DNA from: Certhia americana
Lineage: Eukaryota > Chordata > Aves > Passeriformes > Certhiidae
DNA: 64,000 nt
Assembly (NCBI GenBank): GCA_018697195.1
Contig: CM031858.1
Location: forward strand, 127,977,133 to 128,041,132
Direction: 5' to 3'
In this document: piece by piece, positions 11,791 through 27,000 of the stretch
Position numbering within the stretch: position 1 is the stretch's first letter
Layout: each line of letters starts with the position of its first letter
Notes under the pieces: generated by a model
What the model saw: only the letters and a program-made list of their open reading frames with translations
The model's database searches: none
Told to the model about the DNA's origin: nothing
Translations under genes and position numbers: made by a program

Positions 11791-14125
11791 ATAACAAAAA
11801 TAAAGGAAGTTACTGAGCAGGACCCCTCTGCCTGTCTCTGTATCTGGCTTTATTCAAAGATTAAGAAAATGGGAACTTAGCCTTTGAAGCTTTGCTGGTG
11901 GAAATTGACTGACTGTAGGTCTTTTTTTTACATACTTATTAGGGTGTTTTGAACATTAACAGGCTTTCTGGATAGATTTTTTTTGCAGTTCATGCTACAA
12001 GGTAACCAATAACATACTGGAAGATGTAGCTGGACTTGCTGAGGAAGGATCTACAGGGATCTTTCTGCTAAAACAGACAATCAAGAGTCCCTTTGCCACT
12101 CTCCTGTGCAATCTGACAGGAATTTTCACCTCACTTTGCAATGATAAATCACTGATTAAAGTTTATAGCAGTGGACAAAGAAAGCAACAACTGGGATGTA
12201 CACAACTAATGCAAAGAATTAATCCAGACTCTGCAGAACATTTTTTTTGTTTGTTTTAAAAAGCCACCCTTTTTTGTTGTTGTTGTATTAACCATGATGG
12301 ACTCAGCAGCTGAATCAGGCAACAAAGAGTACATGAACTAAAAGTCAGTTTATAAAAGGTTTCACATCTGGACAGAATTTCTCTTTTCTATAAAAAAATT
12401 ATTTATTTTATGCTTTATAAATTGCATCACTCAAACTGTTCATTGAGAAATTTTCTATAACCTAACTGTAGTTCTTTTAAAGACTACAAAGAAATGCTTC
12501 ATTTTAAATGGATACCATTGACAGTCCCCTGCACTGACTTCTCTTCTGACAATAATTTTCCACTGATGCTGTAGCTATTAGCAGTGTGGTAGTACTTGGA
12601 ACTTGAGATCAAGGTACATTACATTTTCTGCTGCTGCTGCAAAGCTTTGCTGTCCTCAGTTTGAACCTAGGTGAGCGAAAATGGTTATTTCAGAAAACTA
12701 GAGATACAATCTGCAGGATTCCAGATATCTAGCAAGGCTATTACAGCCTAATATTTTAGTATCTAATTCCAAGGGCATCCAGTAACAGGCAGGACTCAGA
12801 ACAACTCCCAGCTGGCAGTGCTTCTAAAAGAAACCAGACATTGTCTTACCTGTGTTCCAAATTTACAGATGTAATTGTTTACTGATGGCCATGTGGCCTT
12901 TTAAAACACAGCATTTAAATAATGGCCATTTAGCATGTACCTTAAGGTTATGACATTATCTCCTTTCTCTCTTCTTGCACCAGAACCACCAAGTCCCAAT
13001 CCAGATAATATGTTTGCCTAGCTTTTCACATAGACCACGTCTCACAAGCATGGATGATTACTTTTAGTTGTATAATGTTCTTAATCTCTCAGAAGGACCA
13101 GTACATCCCATACTCACTTTATTTTCTCAGCTTGGACTTTGACCCCACAACTCTGCCGCACAATAATCTTAAACACATGAGAAAGCACTGCTGCAAGTCC
13201 TCCCTTGTCTGCTCCTTTCTTCCCAAACTCTCTACATCACCAAAACCCTCCTAGCTGAGGCCAGCAGTCCTTCTGGTCATTGATGAGCCTATACCCTCTT
13301 CCAGGGTAAGCCATGATGCTCCACTGGTGCATATATATCAGCTCCTTCACCATTCCCACCTTGTACAAAGCAGGACAGTTTGGCTATTGGGAATTTACAA
13401 AAAATGTGGGAGAGGGGGGGAAGTATTTTGCCGATCACTCAGAAGACTTAGGAGGCACTTGAAGGGCCTGAGGGAAAAATTCCCTTTGGCTGTTCCCTGA
13501 GAGTAGGCATTCCTCTGCTATACACAGAGATCCATATGTGGGAAAAAAAAACCTTGCTCATAGAATAGGAAACCACAGCCTATGGTTCAGCAGTCATATC
13601 CATCTGCCAGATTTCTGCCCCCAGACATTTCACTGCAAGACGAAAATCCTTCATCCTTGGAAAATAATGGGTTTTTTTCCTTTTTTTCCTCTATTATACT
13701 TATATTAGTCCACAACATATTCCACACAGTCTCCATAGTTTGTGTAAAATCCATAGAGAAATCCAATGAGGTAAATATCAGCTCAGAAATGTGCAACCTG
13801 AAAGCAGAGGCTTAAAATGGAGACAGTTTGTCAGCACTCTCTCCACTTTCTCTCACTAATAATATTGTGTTATAGTACTCATACACAAACTCTTGTAATG
13901 ACATTACTGGAATTGCTGTAGCGGCATAATATTTCCTAAGGTATATTTATTATAATGCTAAAATTTTTGATATCCATGCATTTTTCTGTCAAAGTTTTCA
14001 TGATGATATTATTTTTCTCCTAGCATGTGAGAGAAAAGTAGTAATTTGCTGGTTTATGTTTTTGTTACGATATCTCAGAAACAGATTAAATTTCACTCTA
14101 ATGCTATAGAATTTGAATTAATGTT
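11791..14125. other. Unannotated sequence
   Basis: No exon, RNA or repeat family is recognised. Minor low-complexity DNA is present at 12241-12290 (T-rich with GTT repeats), with a short GCT run near 12630. Frames at 13054-13254 and 13582-13815 are short and have no recognisable domain. Confidence 0.55.
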
Positions 14126-14127
14126 TG

Positions 14128-14215
14128 AGCCCTTAATTTACCTTTCCCATGTGTAAAATAGGAACATTTATCTATGATGCATTTAATATCTATCTTTCAA
14201 AACTGCTGTTGTAAC
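14128..14215 (+). repeat. Possible MIR-like relic
   Basis: The order CTTTCCCATGTGTAAAATAGG followed by an AT-rich stretch and CTGCTGTTGTAA resembles the MIR segment 'TTTCCTCATCTGTAAAATGGG ... GGGTTGTTGTGA' on the plus strand. The match covers less than 90 bases and is badly eroded, so chance similarity remains possible. Confidence 0.4.
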
Positions 14216-17200
14216 AATACACAACAATTTGGAAAAAGAAAACATAAGAGGCTCCAAACTGTATTACGATTAGAGGATTATGCCAAAACACATAATACCA
14301 TATCACTAACAGGGCTGCACTAAAAAAAAATTAGATTAACTGCAAAATCAGATAAAAAATTACTTCACTGGCCCATACTGCCGTGCCTGATCTGGATGGC
14401 ATTCAAAAATCATGTTTTGTAAATGACTGAATAATATGAAAAACTTCTTTGTCTGTATACAAACTATATTTTAATCAATCTTTTAGAAAACCAGAGGCCA
14501 CACAAAACTGAATAGATATTAAAGAAAACATATGAATTGAATAATTTAAATAACTGATAGTTCTGTGTGTTTATAGATACACCTCATCTGGCTTCATCTT
14601 AGTTGTTCTGAGTCCATGTAACTCTGGTACAACCAGGCTGCTCCCTTATTTTAGACAAATACCTTGTGTTGGGCTGAGCTGCCTTTGTAACTCATAAAGA
14701 AGGAACCTAACAAACTAGTTTGGAGTAATTAACACTCATGCTTAAAGTGGAGTGAATAAATTGAGATTAACTGTATCTAAAGGCCTGTAAATGCAATACA
14801 GCTGGGGGGGTGGCCAGTGATGTCTAGGGGAAGCTGACTATCTCAGTATGGTATAACCAAACCAGGGAACTTGTGGGGAAGAAGACTGGACTAAATTTCA
14901 GACTGATTTTTCATTATGAGGTAAAATTTCTCTAGTTCTCAAAGTGAAAACTGCAGCCTGGAGTGATTTTTAGCTTTCAAACTACATCTGGCAAGATCTG
15001 TATCCAATTCTCAGCTAATTATACTGTGAATGTTTAAAGGCAGTTTTTAATTCCATAATGGACCCACCACAAGTGGGTTTTTTCTATGAAAAGTGCTGAA
15101 TATAGAGTACATGCCACTTTTCCAGAGAGATGAGTGTAGAAAAGTCTATAGGCGTCATGAAGCACCTCAGCTTTATCCAAAGTAATAATTAGACAAATTT
15201 ATCTGCACTACAATTTTTCTTCAGAAGTGCTAATAAATTTAGGGGGACCATGAGGCAGCAAAAGCAGTTCTCCTAGTTCTAAAAGGCCTTTCTCTCTGTG
15301 AAACAGCCTGCATCAAGTGAAGGGGAATGAGAAAACATACAGATACTTTCTTTTTTTTAGATCTTGCTCCTCTCAGAAATCTGTATTGTATTTGTACACA
15401 ATGGAAAAAAAGGTCTTTATTTACATTGCTGCCACATCAGATTGATGGCTATCTATTTGCCCCTTTTCATACCATCTGAACATAGGCATCCCTCAGCCTC
15501 TTGCTGTCAATATCATCCTTTCCAGAGCTTGTGCTGGGTCCTGATGATCTTTACAAACCATTTACCCTGATGTCTAAGATGTTCCCTCAAACAGGCCCAT
15601 AGGGAGCCTGTGCTGATTTGGAAACCTGGAAGTTTCTGTAAAAGAGCTTTATACTTTAATTACTTTAATGAAATCAATCTGATTCAGTTCCTGAGCCAAG
15701 TCCTCACTTTCTCACACAATAAGGGGTGGAGAAAATTTTCAGAGTGGAAGTCATGAACCTCTCCCTTTCACTGTCAGGGTCTGAGAGATGCCCAGAAGCC
15801 TCTCTGACTCACTCTACTATTATAAATCAGTAGGCTGTCATGGCATTTTCAGATGCCTGCTGACAAGAACTGTATCCTGCCTGCAAGCCAGGAGAATAAT
15901 TCAGGAAATGAATGCTGCATTTGTGGAGAGAAGAAAATGTTGTAGAGTCAAGATTTTCATTTCCAGCAAATCTTTAACATTTGAACACCTAGCATGAGCA
16001 TCCAAACTATTCACATATATTTTCTATTTTCAGTACAGTTCCACCAGAAATAGTCTGGTTCCTCTTTCCAGAGCTGAACTTATGACAGAGAACATGTCAT
16101 TCCATTTGACAGCTTTTGGGAACCAAGGACACTTGCCATTAAAAGAATACACTTTGAATAAATGAATGCCATGAGAGTTGGGAGCTTCCTTTAGGAAAAC
16201 ATTATTACAACGACACTGTATGCACCCAAACTTACAAAGTACATGACACAGACAGGCACAAAATTAAGATTTTCTTGAATAGACCTTCAGGTAGTCAGTG
16301 GACTACCTCCCAAATGACACATTTAGGACTCCTGGGCAATGCAGAATGCAGAATATGTACTAGTTTTCCATTCTTTCCTGATAGAAATATATATCAGATG
16401 ACAAAAATATAATTTCAGTTCCTTAATTTGCCTAATGTACTCATTTGGAAATGGTTTTATTCATCTGTAAACTTTGTAAAGGAGGTTATGAAGTACAACA
16501 TGAAACAATAAATCAATCTAGAATTTATAACTGCATCAAAATTAAAATCTTTCACTGATTATAGAGCAGCAGATTTTAAACTCAGAGACATTTCACAAAT
16601 TCCTTACAAAGGTGCACCGGATCTGTTCCAAGCAAAGTCTTCCTGCAACTCCCTAAACAAAGTCTAAGGAAAGGAAGACATAAGATGGTATACTCCATAT
16701 ATTTCCATATTTTTTCTTCTGACAAGGACTCTGCTGCACTTCTAGCCTCAGAAAGAAGACAAGATACAAGACAAGAAACAAGATACAATATGAACTTTCT
16801 GTTCCCATAAGAATTAGGAAAAAGTGTCCCTTGACTCACAGATTCCACACAGTGGTGATCCTTTTCTGGAGCTTGGGAAAAGCAACACTTTCACATCTAC
16901 TGAAGGTACTGGGAATTTTGAACCTAACATCACTGCCATCTGTCTCATGTCTATGGTCAGATTAATTTCATGGCCTAAGCCAGGTCACAAAGTCTGAAAT
17001 CCTTTTAAGCCAAGCATTTTCAAATGTGTTTGTATCCTTAGTACATATAGATGCAAGATCAACTGTTTATGTAGAGAGATGACTCATCATACATACACCT
17101 GTAGGGCTAATATGTAGGTTCAAATTTTGCATTTAATCTTAAGAAGCTTTCTGTGGAATTGTTATCATTATAGGTTTTATTAACTTCAGTAGGGGATCCC

Positions 17201-20200
17201 TACAGCTACATGGGTCTTAATTTGCTGTTTCTGACAGAGCAGACACTATGTATGTATGTATATATCTCAAGTATAGTCAGTGTTTTCAGGAACTACATTG
17301 ATGTTCCTGAGCAGGTTTTTCCTTTATTTTACTTCACTTCAAATCTTTACCCCCTGCTGCATCCTGTAGTTTGCTTTTCCATACTTTTTCCTTCCTTTTA
17401 GTTTAATTAAGTGAATTGAAGTGAACAGACAAATTCGCTTGTGAATTGCCATTTATTATACCAAGCTCTCCACATCCATAGAAATTGCTTTTTGCATCTT
17501 TAATTTGCAGGCAGTATGTAATAGGAGTGTAAGCAGGGTCTGTCCCACAGGGTTATTAGACAGATGAAAAATGAAGTGCAATTATAGCGGAATAAATAGA
17601 ACAACAACACAGTGGAAGAACAGCAAGTGAGAGCAGATTTTTTGGGAATACTTATATACCTTGTGGCAAGGGACACTATTCTGATCCTTTTTGAGTTGAC
17701 AGAAGTGCTGGTAGGAAGAATAGATGCTTGTATACATTTGACATTTGAAATCTCAGTGCACTGGGAAAATGTCTAAGATAAATAAAAGGAGCCAAACATG
17801 TCCAAGTAGTGATTAGTTGCTTTGACTGTTTTTTTTTTTTCCAACTGTCAGCATGGTGCTATCAAAATCCAAATCAGTCTTTTATTATCAAATAGGGGCA
17901 TTATGTTGATAATACATTTTCAATTGATAATACATTATGAATTAATATTATTAATTATTATGAATTATCAAGAATGGATATACATACAATACATACATAA
18001 TGGAATATTATGAGATCATTGTAATGGTGGCTAAAGAAAATTACTTTAATCTTCCATATAAGGATCTGAAAATGCAAGAAAAAACGTATATCCTGTCATT
18101 AGTGTACAAAGGATTCTTAGTAAAACAGTGGTTAAAGAAAACAAGAAGATGAAGTCCTGGTCAACTGGCAAAAGGTCAACAAAGCTGTATATTTGTGGTG
18201 ATGAGGAAGATCTGAAGCAATATCTGCACTAGCAGACAATCCAGTAAGATAGAAGCTTAAAAAATCACACGTATTGTGTAAATCTGTCCTTAGGAATAGA
18301 CAGTACCAATCTGGGACCTTGCATGGTCCTCTGTTTGCTGCTGAGGTGTGACATTCACAGGCAGTGGCTTCAGAGCTATAGATGTCTTGAAATGTCCAGG
18401 AAGTAATGACAGAGACTTGAGAGTCTCCAAAACAGGTCAAAATGTGACTGTCCTGAAAATAAAGGGGCTGCATTCATCCAAAGAATATTACCAGCCCCAG
18501 ACAGCTCCTTTCCCATAAATTGGTTAGGAAAGGTAAACAGGAAAAAGACCTAAATTATCTCGTACACACCTCAATTACCCTCCTGATTTTAACTAAGGAC
18601 AGGGATTTGTCTTGAAGAACTTAACCTCTAGATCTGAAAAGTTCAACAATCTGAAAGAGAGGAACAAAAGACAGTAAGTGATAACTTTTGGTAAAATGTG
18701 AATACATTTGAATTGGAATAGCAGAGGCTCTTTGAAGGAAAACTAAGGGGGGGAAAAAAAAAGAAAGGTGAAAATCTGGTAAAAGCCACCTGTGAATTAG
18801 ATAATCTTCAGCATAATACATAAAAGAAGCCCTTAAAAGTATCAACAATTTGAGTTCACATTGTACTTTTTCAAACTGCAGTATCTCAAGGTGATCTATA
18901 CAACAGCTTGAATTGCTGTGATGGAGAGTTCATTTTGACTTGGGACTTAATTACAGCATTTACACATTTAGATTAAGTATTATTCAGTGACAAAGAAAAT
19001 AGGGATCATTGAAAGAAAAGCTATAAGGTAAAAGTTGTGTTTTAACAACTTCTTATTTGTTTAAAATAGTAGTCATCTTGAAGTTATTTTGAAACAAAAT
19101 ATATATTTGATAGGAAAGTAGCAATAATTTGCAGTCCATGTTATTACTTCATTTGATAGATTCAAGAAAAAATGTTAGGATAGGAGAAGAGACAATAATT
19201 TCGCCCTTAGAAAGTACTCTGAGATACAGTCAATAGGTTGTGGGCATGAACAACAATTAATCATCATCTCAACTTGTGATGGAAATGTCCTTCCACGTGA
19301 AACTACATTTCAACTCAAATGGCTTGAAAGGGGATTGCTGATTCCTCAGCAGAAAGAGAATGATTTTGGAAAAATAAAGCTTGCAGAAACCTGAAGGCAA
19401 AAAATGTATTTTTGTGACTGACACAATAAAAGCTTTATTTAGTTTCTGTTGTATGACCTGCCCTACTCCTGCAGACAATAATATAATAATATTGTGGAAG
19501 AGCCAACAAGAATTAAAAGCCATATAGAATCTTATAATTTTGATGCCATTTACAGGTATATCAGTAAACTCTTAAAAGTCACTATGAACCTATTTACTGA
19601 TAGCTGAAGTCTATTTCTGAGACCATTACTGTCCTTTTAAAACATTATCCCGGTTTCAAGAACCACTGAAAAGCATAAGCAATCTTGTTTTTTCACTTGA
19701 ATCTTTTAACATTGTCTTCTCACTCTCAACTATGACAACTTTGAGCTGTTACCTTTTATAAAATAAGAAATTTTAATCATATCTCCTCAGAATTCCTACT
19801 GACAATCTCTTCCTCACATTTATCAACACTTACTATTTCAGTCAGTGCTGCATCTGCTTGGTTTCTAAGGCAATATGCAATGCATCCATTCATTAAATCT
19901 CAGGAATCACATCACTATTTAGAAACTGTCGATATCAATGCAGAGATCCTATTGTGAGACTTTTATTTCTTCCAAGATTGATTATGGTAATTTTTATTAA
20001 ATAGATTTCCTAAAGCAATCTGGATGAATTTACAGTCCTGTATGCTTCCATTCTTCTTGTCCTTAAAGCAGCAACACCTTTCTAGGGATTTCTGTTTAAT
20101 GAAGAGAATGCTCTGGTTATATGTGAACACTTGAAAACCATGCTATCTTTCCAAGGTTTCCACACTTGTTTCAATCTTTCACTGTTTTCCAGCTCCTGTT

Positions 20201-23200
20201 CTGGCTCCTTGTCCCCAGATCTCTACTCTGCCTTGCAGCACTGCAATCCTTCGTTTCACTCAACAGCAGAAGATGCTTTCTGCTAAGTCACCAGGTTCAT
20301 AACACCACTCTATTAACATTTCAATCCTGAAGTCTCTTCTGAATATATCAGCATTGATGCCGATACTGTTCAGGTCTAGCAAATGCTGCTGGGAGACTGC
20401 AGAGCCAGTCTGAAATGTGACCTGGTACTTTTTACTAGGTGTACATTAGAAAAGAGTCTGGTCCAACAGAAGCAAAATTTTTTTGGCAAACAAAAGCTGC
20501 ATTGAAGCTGTTTTATGGAGGTGTTGAGAGGCCTGCCTTCATGGCAATGGGAAGATATACTTGGAAATGGCTGGACCATTTTCAGCTGGAAACTCTTTTG
20601 TTTGCTGATAAACACTCATAGCACAAACTCTTTTCCCTGGAAACTCTTCAAAACAGTGCTCTAAGGAAATCTTCCTGGTTGTCCCTGCTGTCGGGTGTGG
20701 TCTATAAGAGACTTCCACCTCTGCAGGTCTCACCATATTTTTCTTGGCTGTTACCACGCATTAAAGTGTCAGCAGAATTTTTTTTTTTCTTTGAAAGATG
20801 CCAAATAGGGCATTCAGCTGATGTGGAAAGAGGTTCTGTGTTACACACAGAAGGTATTTCTATCCTTGTGGAACAACATACTAAGTGTTCCAGCTTTTCT
20901 CTGAGGAGAGGGCTCCAAACTTCTTTCCTGTGAACCTACTGCTTGTGGTTGTGTCAGAATTGTTGCTTTACATTTTCAGTTTTTTAGAAATAGCTGTATT
21001 TCTGTGAGGCTCTGAGTTTGCTTCATAAATCACAAAGACTGGGAAGATACTTCTTAGCATCCAGAAGCAGAAACACCAGGTCTTGCCATGGAGTCACTAA
21101 TGTCAAAATGAACTTGCAAAGAGGAAATACACTGTGAAGGGGCCGTGTTTGGATAGGCAGATGTGCAGGTTTACTCTCTTATTTGCACATGGTATTGCAG
21201 CCCACTTTTTGTATGCTTGTCACCCTCTTCTCAATGTCTAGACTGCTATAAGAGTAGAAACATCCATTTCATTGTTCTTTAATATGCAAATCTGATTGTG
21301 TTTACTTGGGCATTTTCTAACACTGGTTAATTTCTGCTTTAGCTCAACTGAGAATAGTACTTACCAGATTAATTTCTGAATTATAGATGTAACCAATGTA
21401 ATATCCATGTAATTGTCCCAGAAATTAATTTGGCGTATTATATTTAAATATTTATGGGAACATAGTCTCCATTCCCTCTCATTTAAATATTTCCTTCTTT
21501 TGCTTAGATATACAAGATCTGAGGCTGAAAACAACCTGATTGTCATTGTACTGAAGTACACTATCAATAACACTTAGGCCCCCACAGAGAGGAAATCAGC
21601 CAGGGTAGGGGGCTCTTTTTCCAAATTAGATTTCTTGGAATAGAGAAAAAGGGAAATCCATTATTTCAAACATCTGTCTGCACTAGAAAGCCTCCACCAA
21701 AATCACAGGATGTGTCATAATTAAATGGCTTGGAAATAATTTCTTGAGAGCAGAAATTCTATATTCAGTCATGCATAGCATAACAGAGGAGGTCTTCCCC
21801 TCAAAAAGCTTCCTAGCAGTAAATTATTACACTCCCAAGAAAATAGGATCTGTTATGAATCCAAAACAGAATTAAAACGTTTAAGCATACAAAGGTTTAA
21901 TTTATGAAAATGGAGGTAACCAACTTTTAAATTCTGACCCCTGAGCATTCTTTTTCTCAGTACTAATGTTTCAGTCACTCATCAATAAAATGCTTGCTGG
22001 TCACCTGAGTAAAGGAACAAAGAGGAGTTTGAGTGATAAGATTTTTACCACTGCTCAGATGTTCCTGAGCACGGGTTTCTTCTGAAGAAACATGAAGAGC
22101 AAGACCATGACTTTGTTTATGTACCCTCACCCAACACTGGCAGAGGTGGCTGCAGAGAAAGTAGATCAAAAAGCATTCCTGATATGAATTTAGATTGAGG
22201 GATGTGAGTCAAGAGCCAGACATACATGTTTTGCAGGCAAGGCATGAGAATCTGAACCTCTGACACTTATGTAAGTGATGGTCTCATAGTCATAATCACA
22301 CAGTGCACCCTCAAGGAAAAAATCTTGCATTTCTGTGAGTCCCTATGAAAAGCAATATTTCTTTGAAAGATCTAGACCTAAAACCAGAGATGAAGGAAGC
22401 ACGATGAGCTGGCTGAAATACCATTTCAAACAATAGGTTTTTGAATTTGCAGATTACAGTGTTTATGGCTGGAGATTATATCTGGTCAGAACAACTCTCA
22501 GTCTATTTAAAAGAAATAACCCTTTTGTGGGTAAATGGGAATATCATATCACAAATGTGCAGCTACATACTTAGAATAAACATTGAAATTTCCCTCTGTT
22601 CCAAAGAGATACTAATAACTACAGGAAAAAGGAATCTGTTTGTCTGTCATCCTTAGAGAACAGTGCTAAAATGTATTAAAGTTCAATAAACAGCTTCACA
22701 TGACATCAACACTGTTCAGCTGAAAACCTTCAGATCTTTCAGTCCTGTACAAAAATACATCAGTATTTGAAATGTACATACTAAAAGAAATGCAGGGACA
22801 TGATGGTTGTGAATACAGAAAACTATTTGTACACAATCAAGTTAGGTAATGGTGCAAAAAATTGCTCTATAAATCAATCAGCCCTCTATACTTGTTTCAT
22901 TAAGGGATAATATAACTCTGATATCATTTCACTGAAGTTGGCTAAGCTGCTCATATTTGATTTCCATCCAATTTTTTTTGCAGAACTCAGCATTTTAGAA
23001 ACAAAGGAAAGAAAAAAAAAAATCCAGTGCAGATGTACATTTTCCTGATGTTTAATGCAGAACAGCAAGGTTGCAGTACATTAGTCATCATGGCAAATAG
23101 CCGATACGGAATATTACCTGAACTTTGAAGAAAAGCTGTATTTGTTCTAAATGCCTATGCTGGTGTTTGTAGAACATTTTAATATTCTATAGTGGGTGTG

Positions 23201-24000
23201 AGAGTTATCATTAAGTGGCAGCTTTACAGCAAAACCTCTCCCTACAGGCAAATTTTGCAGCTCTAACTGATGGTAACGTGTAGCCATACAATCAGACCTT
23301 AAGTCAATTTTTGCCTCATATTGCCATCTTGATTTGTACGATTTTATTCTGAAATTCTTTGTACAGAATGAGAAAAACAGCCATTGATATTTCCTGGAAA
23401 CACTTCATTCCCGATTCACCTCCTGCACATTCTTCACTTGATCCTGTTAACAACCCTCAACTCTTAGAAAAGGTGCTAAGCTCCCTCTGTTACCGTTTAG
23501 TTCAATGGGGTGACAGGAGATTTTGACCAAATGTGTGATCACGTCACGTGCAAAATCACTTAGTTTTTGAGAGAATGAGATCATGTGTCCCCTTAAAATC
23601 AAGTTTGTATCAAGTTTGAAGGGGCCCATATAAGATTTCATGCATGCAATCATTAGTCATCTGATATATCAACAATAAACACACCCTCAAACATATCAGC
23701 TTGCCCACAATTCTCTTTATTGATGATGTAACGTGAAATTCATCAGATTTATTACCTTGGAGGTTCTATTCTAAAGGGTAAGCCACAGTATCTGTTCTTG
23801 AGTATTCAGAAATCATACTCACACATAATGAATAATTCCCATTTCAATTCTTGGACACATGAAAAATCATGAAAATAAGCAATTGGCAATGAATTTTCTT
23901 TTAGTGATGAACAGGTTAACACCTGTAAAATAATTTTTTGGCACTGATGTAATGTTATTTTGTAAGTTGAAGTAAGAGGCAAATGTTAGTTTTTTATCAT
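14216..24000. other. Unannotated AT-rich sequence
   Basis: I find no coding exon, structured RNA or assignable transposon in these 9.8 kb. The longest frame, 113 codons on the minus strand at 18132-18473, has no recognisable motif or family. An AT-only stretch near 17920-17970 contains the near-palindrome AATTAATATTATTAATT (8-bp arms around one base). Short imperfect repeats of ACAAGATACAAG occur near 16755-16790. Strongly eroded repeats could be missed by eye. Confidence 0.5.
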
Positions 24001-27000
24001 TTTTCATGGTGTAATCTTATTTTCACTTTATTACTGATCTTTTATGTCTGTATCTTTAATCCATTTCAACAACACAGTTTTATATATTTTCATTTTTCAT
24101 TCTTACACATTTATTCACTTGGATTTTTACTTACCTTTTTTTCTCATGCTGTGATATATTTCTCCCTCTCTCTACATCATAATAAAACTTTTCTTCATTG
24201 ATCTGCTGATCTTGGCCTTCTTTATCTTAACTTATCCTTATTTTAGCCCAGAAATAATTAGGTTCCACCTAGTTCTGAGGAAGGTCTTCAATTCAGAAGA
24301 AAGTTCTCCAAGTGGCAAATGGACTACCCAAGAGTTAAGAGTTAAGCTAAGCTCCATTCTGTGGAGCAGAGACTTCTGAACCTTCCCATGCTCCACCACG
24401 TGAGACAGCAAAACTGGTTAGCTTCACTGATCAGAGGCCCATCTCCTACAGTCAAGGATCAATGTTATTTGTGTTCCATGTGTTCATCCACATGCCAAAC
24501 ACTCATATCCAGATTTCTGGGTCTGTGTCCACATTGCCTGGTTCACATGGCACTCTTGTGACTTACTATCTAGCCCATAAATCCTTTCAGCTCTTTGAAG
24601 TCTATGGCCCTGATCCTCAGACTTCAAAGCATATTCCAATCTGAATAAACACATATTGCCTAAATCAATCTCACTGTCTCACTGCACTCTGCAGTTTTAT
24701 TGTAATGAATTGGTCTGAATTTTTTTAATGTTTTTTCCCCTTCTCTAGCGAAAGGCTTAGATACAGGTATTTTACTGATGAGAAAAGACATTCCAATTTT
24801 TCAACCCCTCTTCACTAGGTCAACCATCATCAGATTTTAGCTATCAGAATCATACGTGCTAATGCATCTACAGAACTGTAATGAAATACATCCTTGGTTA
24901 GCAAGACAAGAGAAGGTTGGTGTGCAGATGTAGACATGGTTTATAGGTAAATATGTCAAAGGAAGTGTGAAGCAGTAGTTGTAAAATAAGGCAACAGAAG
25001 TGGAACAGATGAGAACAGAACACAGACAATGAAAGGGAAAAAGAAGAGGAAGACTGACTCTATAAATCTGTTGAGTTAGAGCAGAATCACTTTTTCTTCA
25101 TGCCTCAATCAAGTAGAAATACTTTTGAATATGTGATGCAATGTGCTTTTCTCATACTAGGAAAAGTGGTAAAACTGTAATCTAATCAGCTATTTGGATC
25201 ATTAAGGTGCTGCCTTGTGTTTAGGCAGAAGCAGCTGGAGTAAAGATTAGATTGGTTCAAACCAGAACAGGGACAGCCTGTAATTATTCCAGTCCTCTGA
25301 GCCCAGAATTTTACTTTCCATGGGCAGCTGCAGGATAGCTGGACAGCTGCTGTCTACCATTAACAGAGAAGTAAGTGATTTTTTTAAAATCCTTTTCCAA
25401 AATCAGATTGATCTTAGACTGACAAATATCCAAAAATTTCTGTATCATCCTAGCTATGTCAAAAACAGAGAGCAATAAAGTTGATTCAAAAAAACCAAAA
25501 AGGTACCTGTGGTATATGCAACCCAGACAAATATTATATTTTTTTTTTCCAGCCAGGTAATTTTACTTCAGTCTGAAGGCATTAACACCAAGACAGGACT
25601 GAAAACATGGGTGACTGCTTGAAAAGAAAAGAAAAAATCCTGTGGGTCTATCATTTAAATATTTTTCTAGGGCAACTTGTGAATCAAGATGACAACAGAT
25701 TGATCTTCTAGACTAACAACTGATAACAAGGCTTGAAATATTCCATGAAGAGAAGAAACAGTTTAAGACCTCTTGGTTATAGAGAAGAACTAACAACCTA
25801 CTGGGATCAAAAAGGATTGACTTTGTCGAAACATTTTGGGATGAAAAGAGTAATTGAAAAAGTCTTAATTTCCTTTTATGGCTCAACAGCCAGAGTTCAT
25901 ACTCTGGTATGAAAAAAAAATAGATAAGGACTTTAAGGGTTAGAGAAAAAAGGTGCTGAGTTTGTAAATGAAGTCAGTGTGGAAATAATTTCTTCCTATA
26001 CATTTTCTAAAAAGTGAACAGACAAAGAACAGGATAAATGTGTTTTACAAATGCTAGAAACATATGTAACAAGATTGTTGTATTAGAAACATATGTTGAG
26101 GGAAAATTATGATTATATTGGAATGACAAAGAGTTGCTTAAATCAAACTATCAACTGGGAGATAAAATTACCAACATATAGAGTTTGCAGATGGGTGACG
26201 TAAAACAAAAGTAATGAGAGAGGTAGAAATTTGCGCATAGGGAGAATACTGAATAAACAGAAATAAATGACACTAGGATTTTGGCTGACATGATAGGAAC
26301 TATTTGAAGCAAAGTGAAGAATGAGATATGGAAAAAGTTAGACCTTGGATCTTGCCAAAGAACTTCAGAAGAGAATGAGAAAGCATTATCAGGAAATGTT
26401 TTTACAGGTGAAGGAAGTCTGTATCAAACTTGTTATAATGATTGTGTTAGGAGTTGAATTGCCTAGACATTTCCTAGGAAAATATTAGTGGGGGAAAAGT
26501 AGGAAGGAAGCATGACTTTGTAAGGTATAATACAAGATTGCTTCCTGTACAGGAAAAGGGTAATGTGGATGTAGAGACTAGAAATAAAGCAGATACAATG
26601 AATACAGTCAAAGGTGGGAAGAATAATACATTAATTAGTGTAATACCAAGGCTGAAATGCCAGAAGGACTGTAAAAACGTAAATAGGAATTGTATTTTAG
26701 TAAAATCAGAACTCTGAATGTCTATTAATAAATTAAAAGTAGCCTGAAAGCATACAGCTCTGCCAAAGGAAATTCAGAAACCTATGTGAGATATGTTTCA
26801 GAAGAATATATTCAAAATACAAACAATAAATTGTGTGTGAAGACAGAACAAGTACTGAAGTTGTTTCAGGGAAGAATAATGTATCCAGTTTAAGAACAAG
26901 TATGGAATTATTTTGATGACAGTAGTGAAAGTTTCCAACAGATTAAGTGACCTATGAGCTTGCCCCATCCATGGCATTACCATGCTGACAAAAAAGCAGG

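Noticed and set aside
18132..18473. Minus-strand frame of 113 codons
   Set aside because: No domain, no splice context and no repeat-family match. It is treated as chance.
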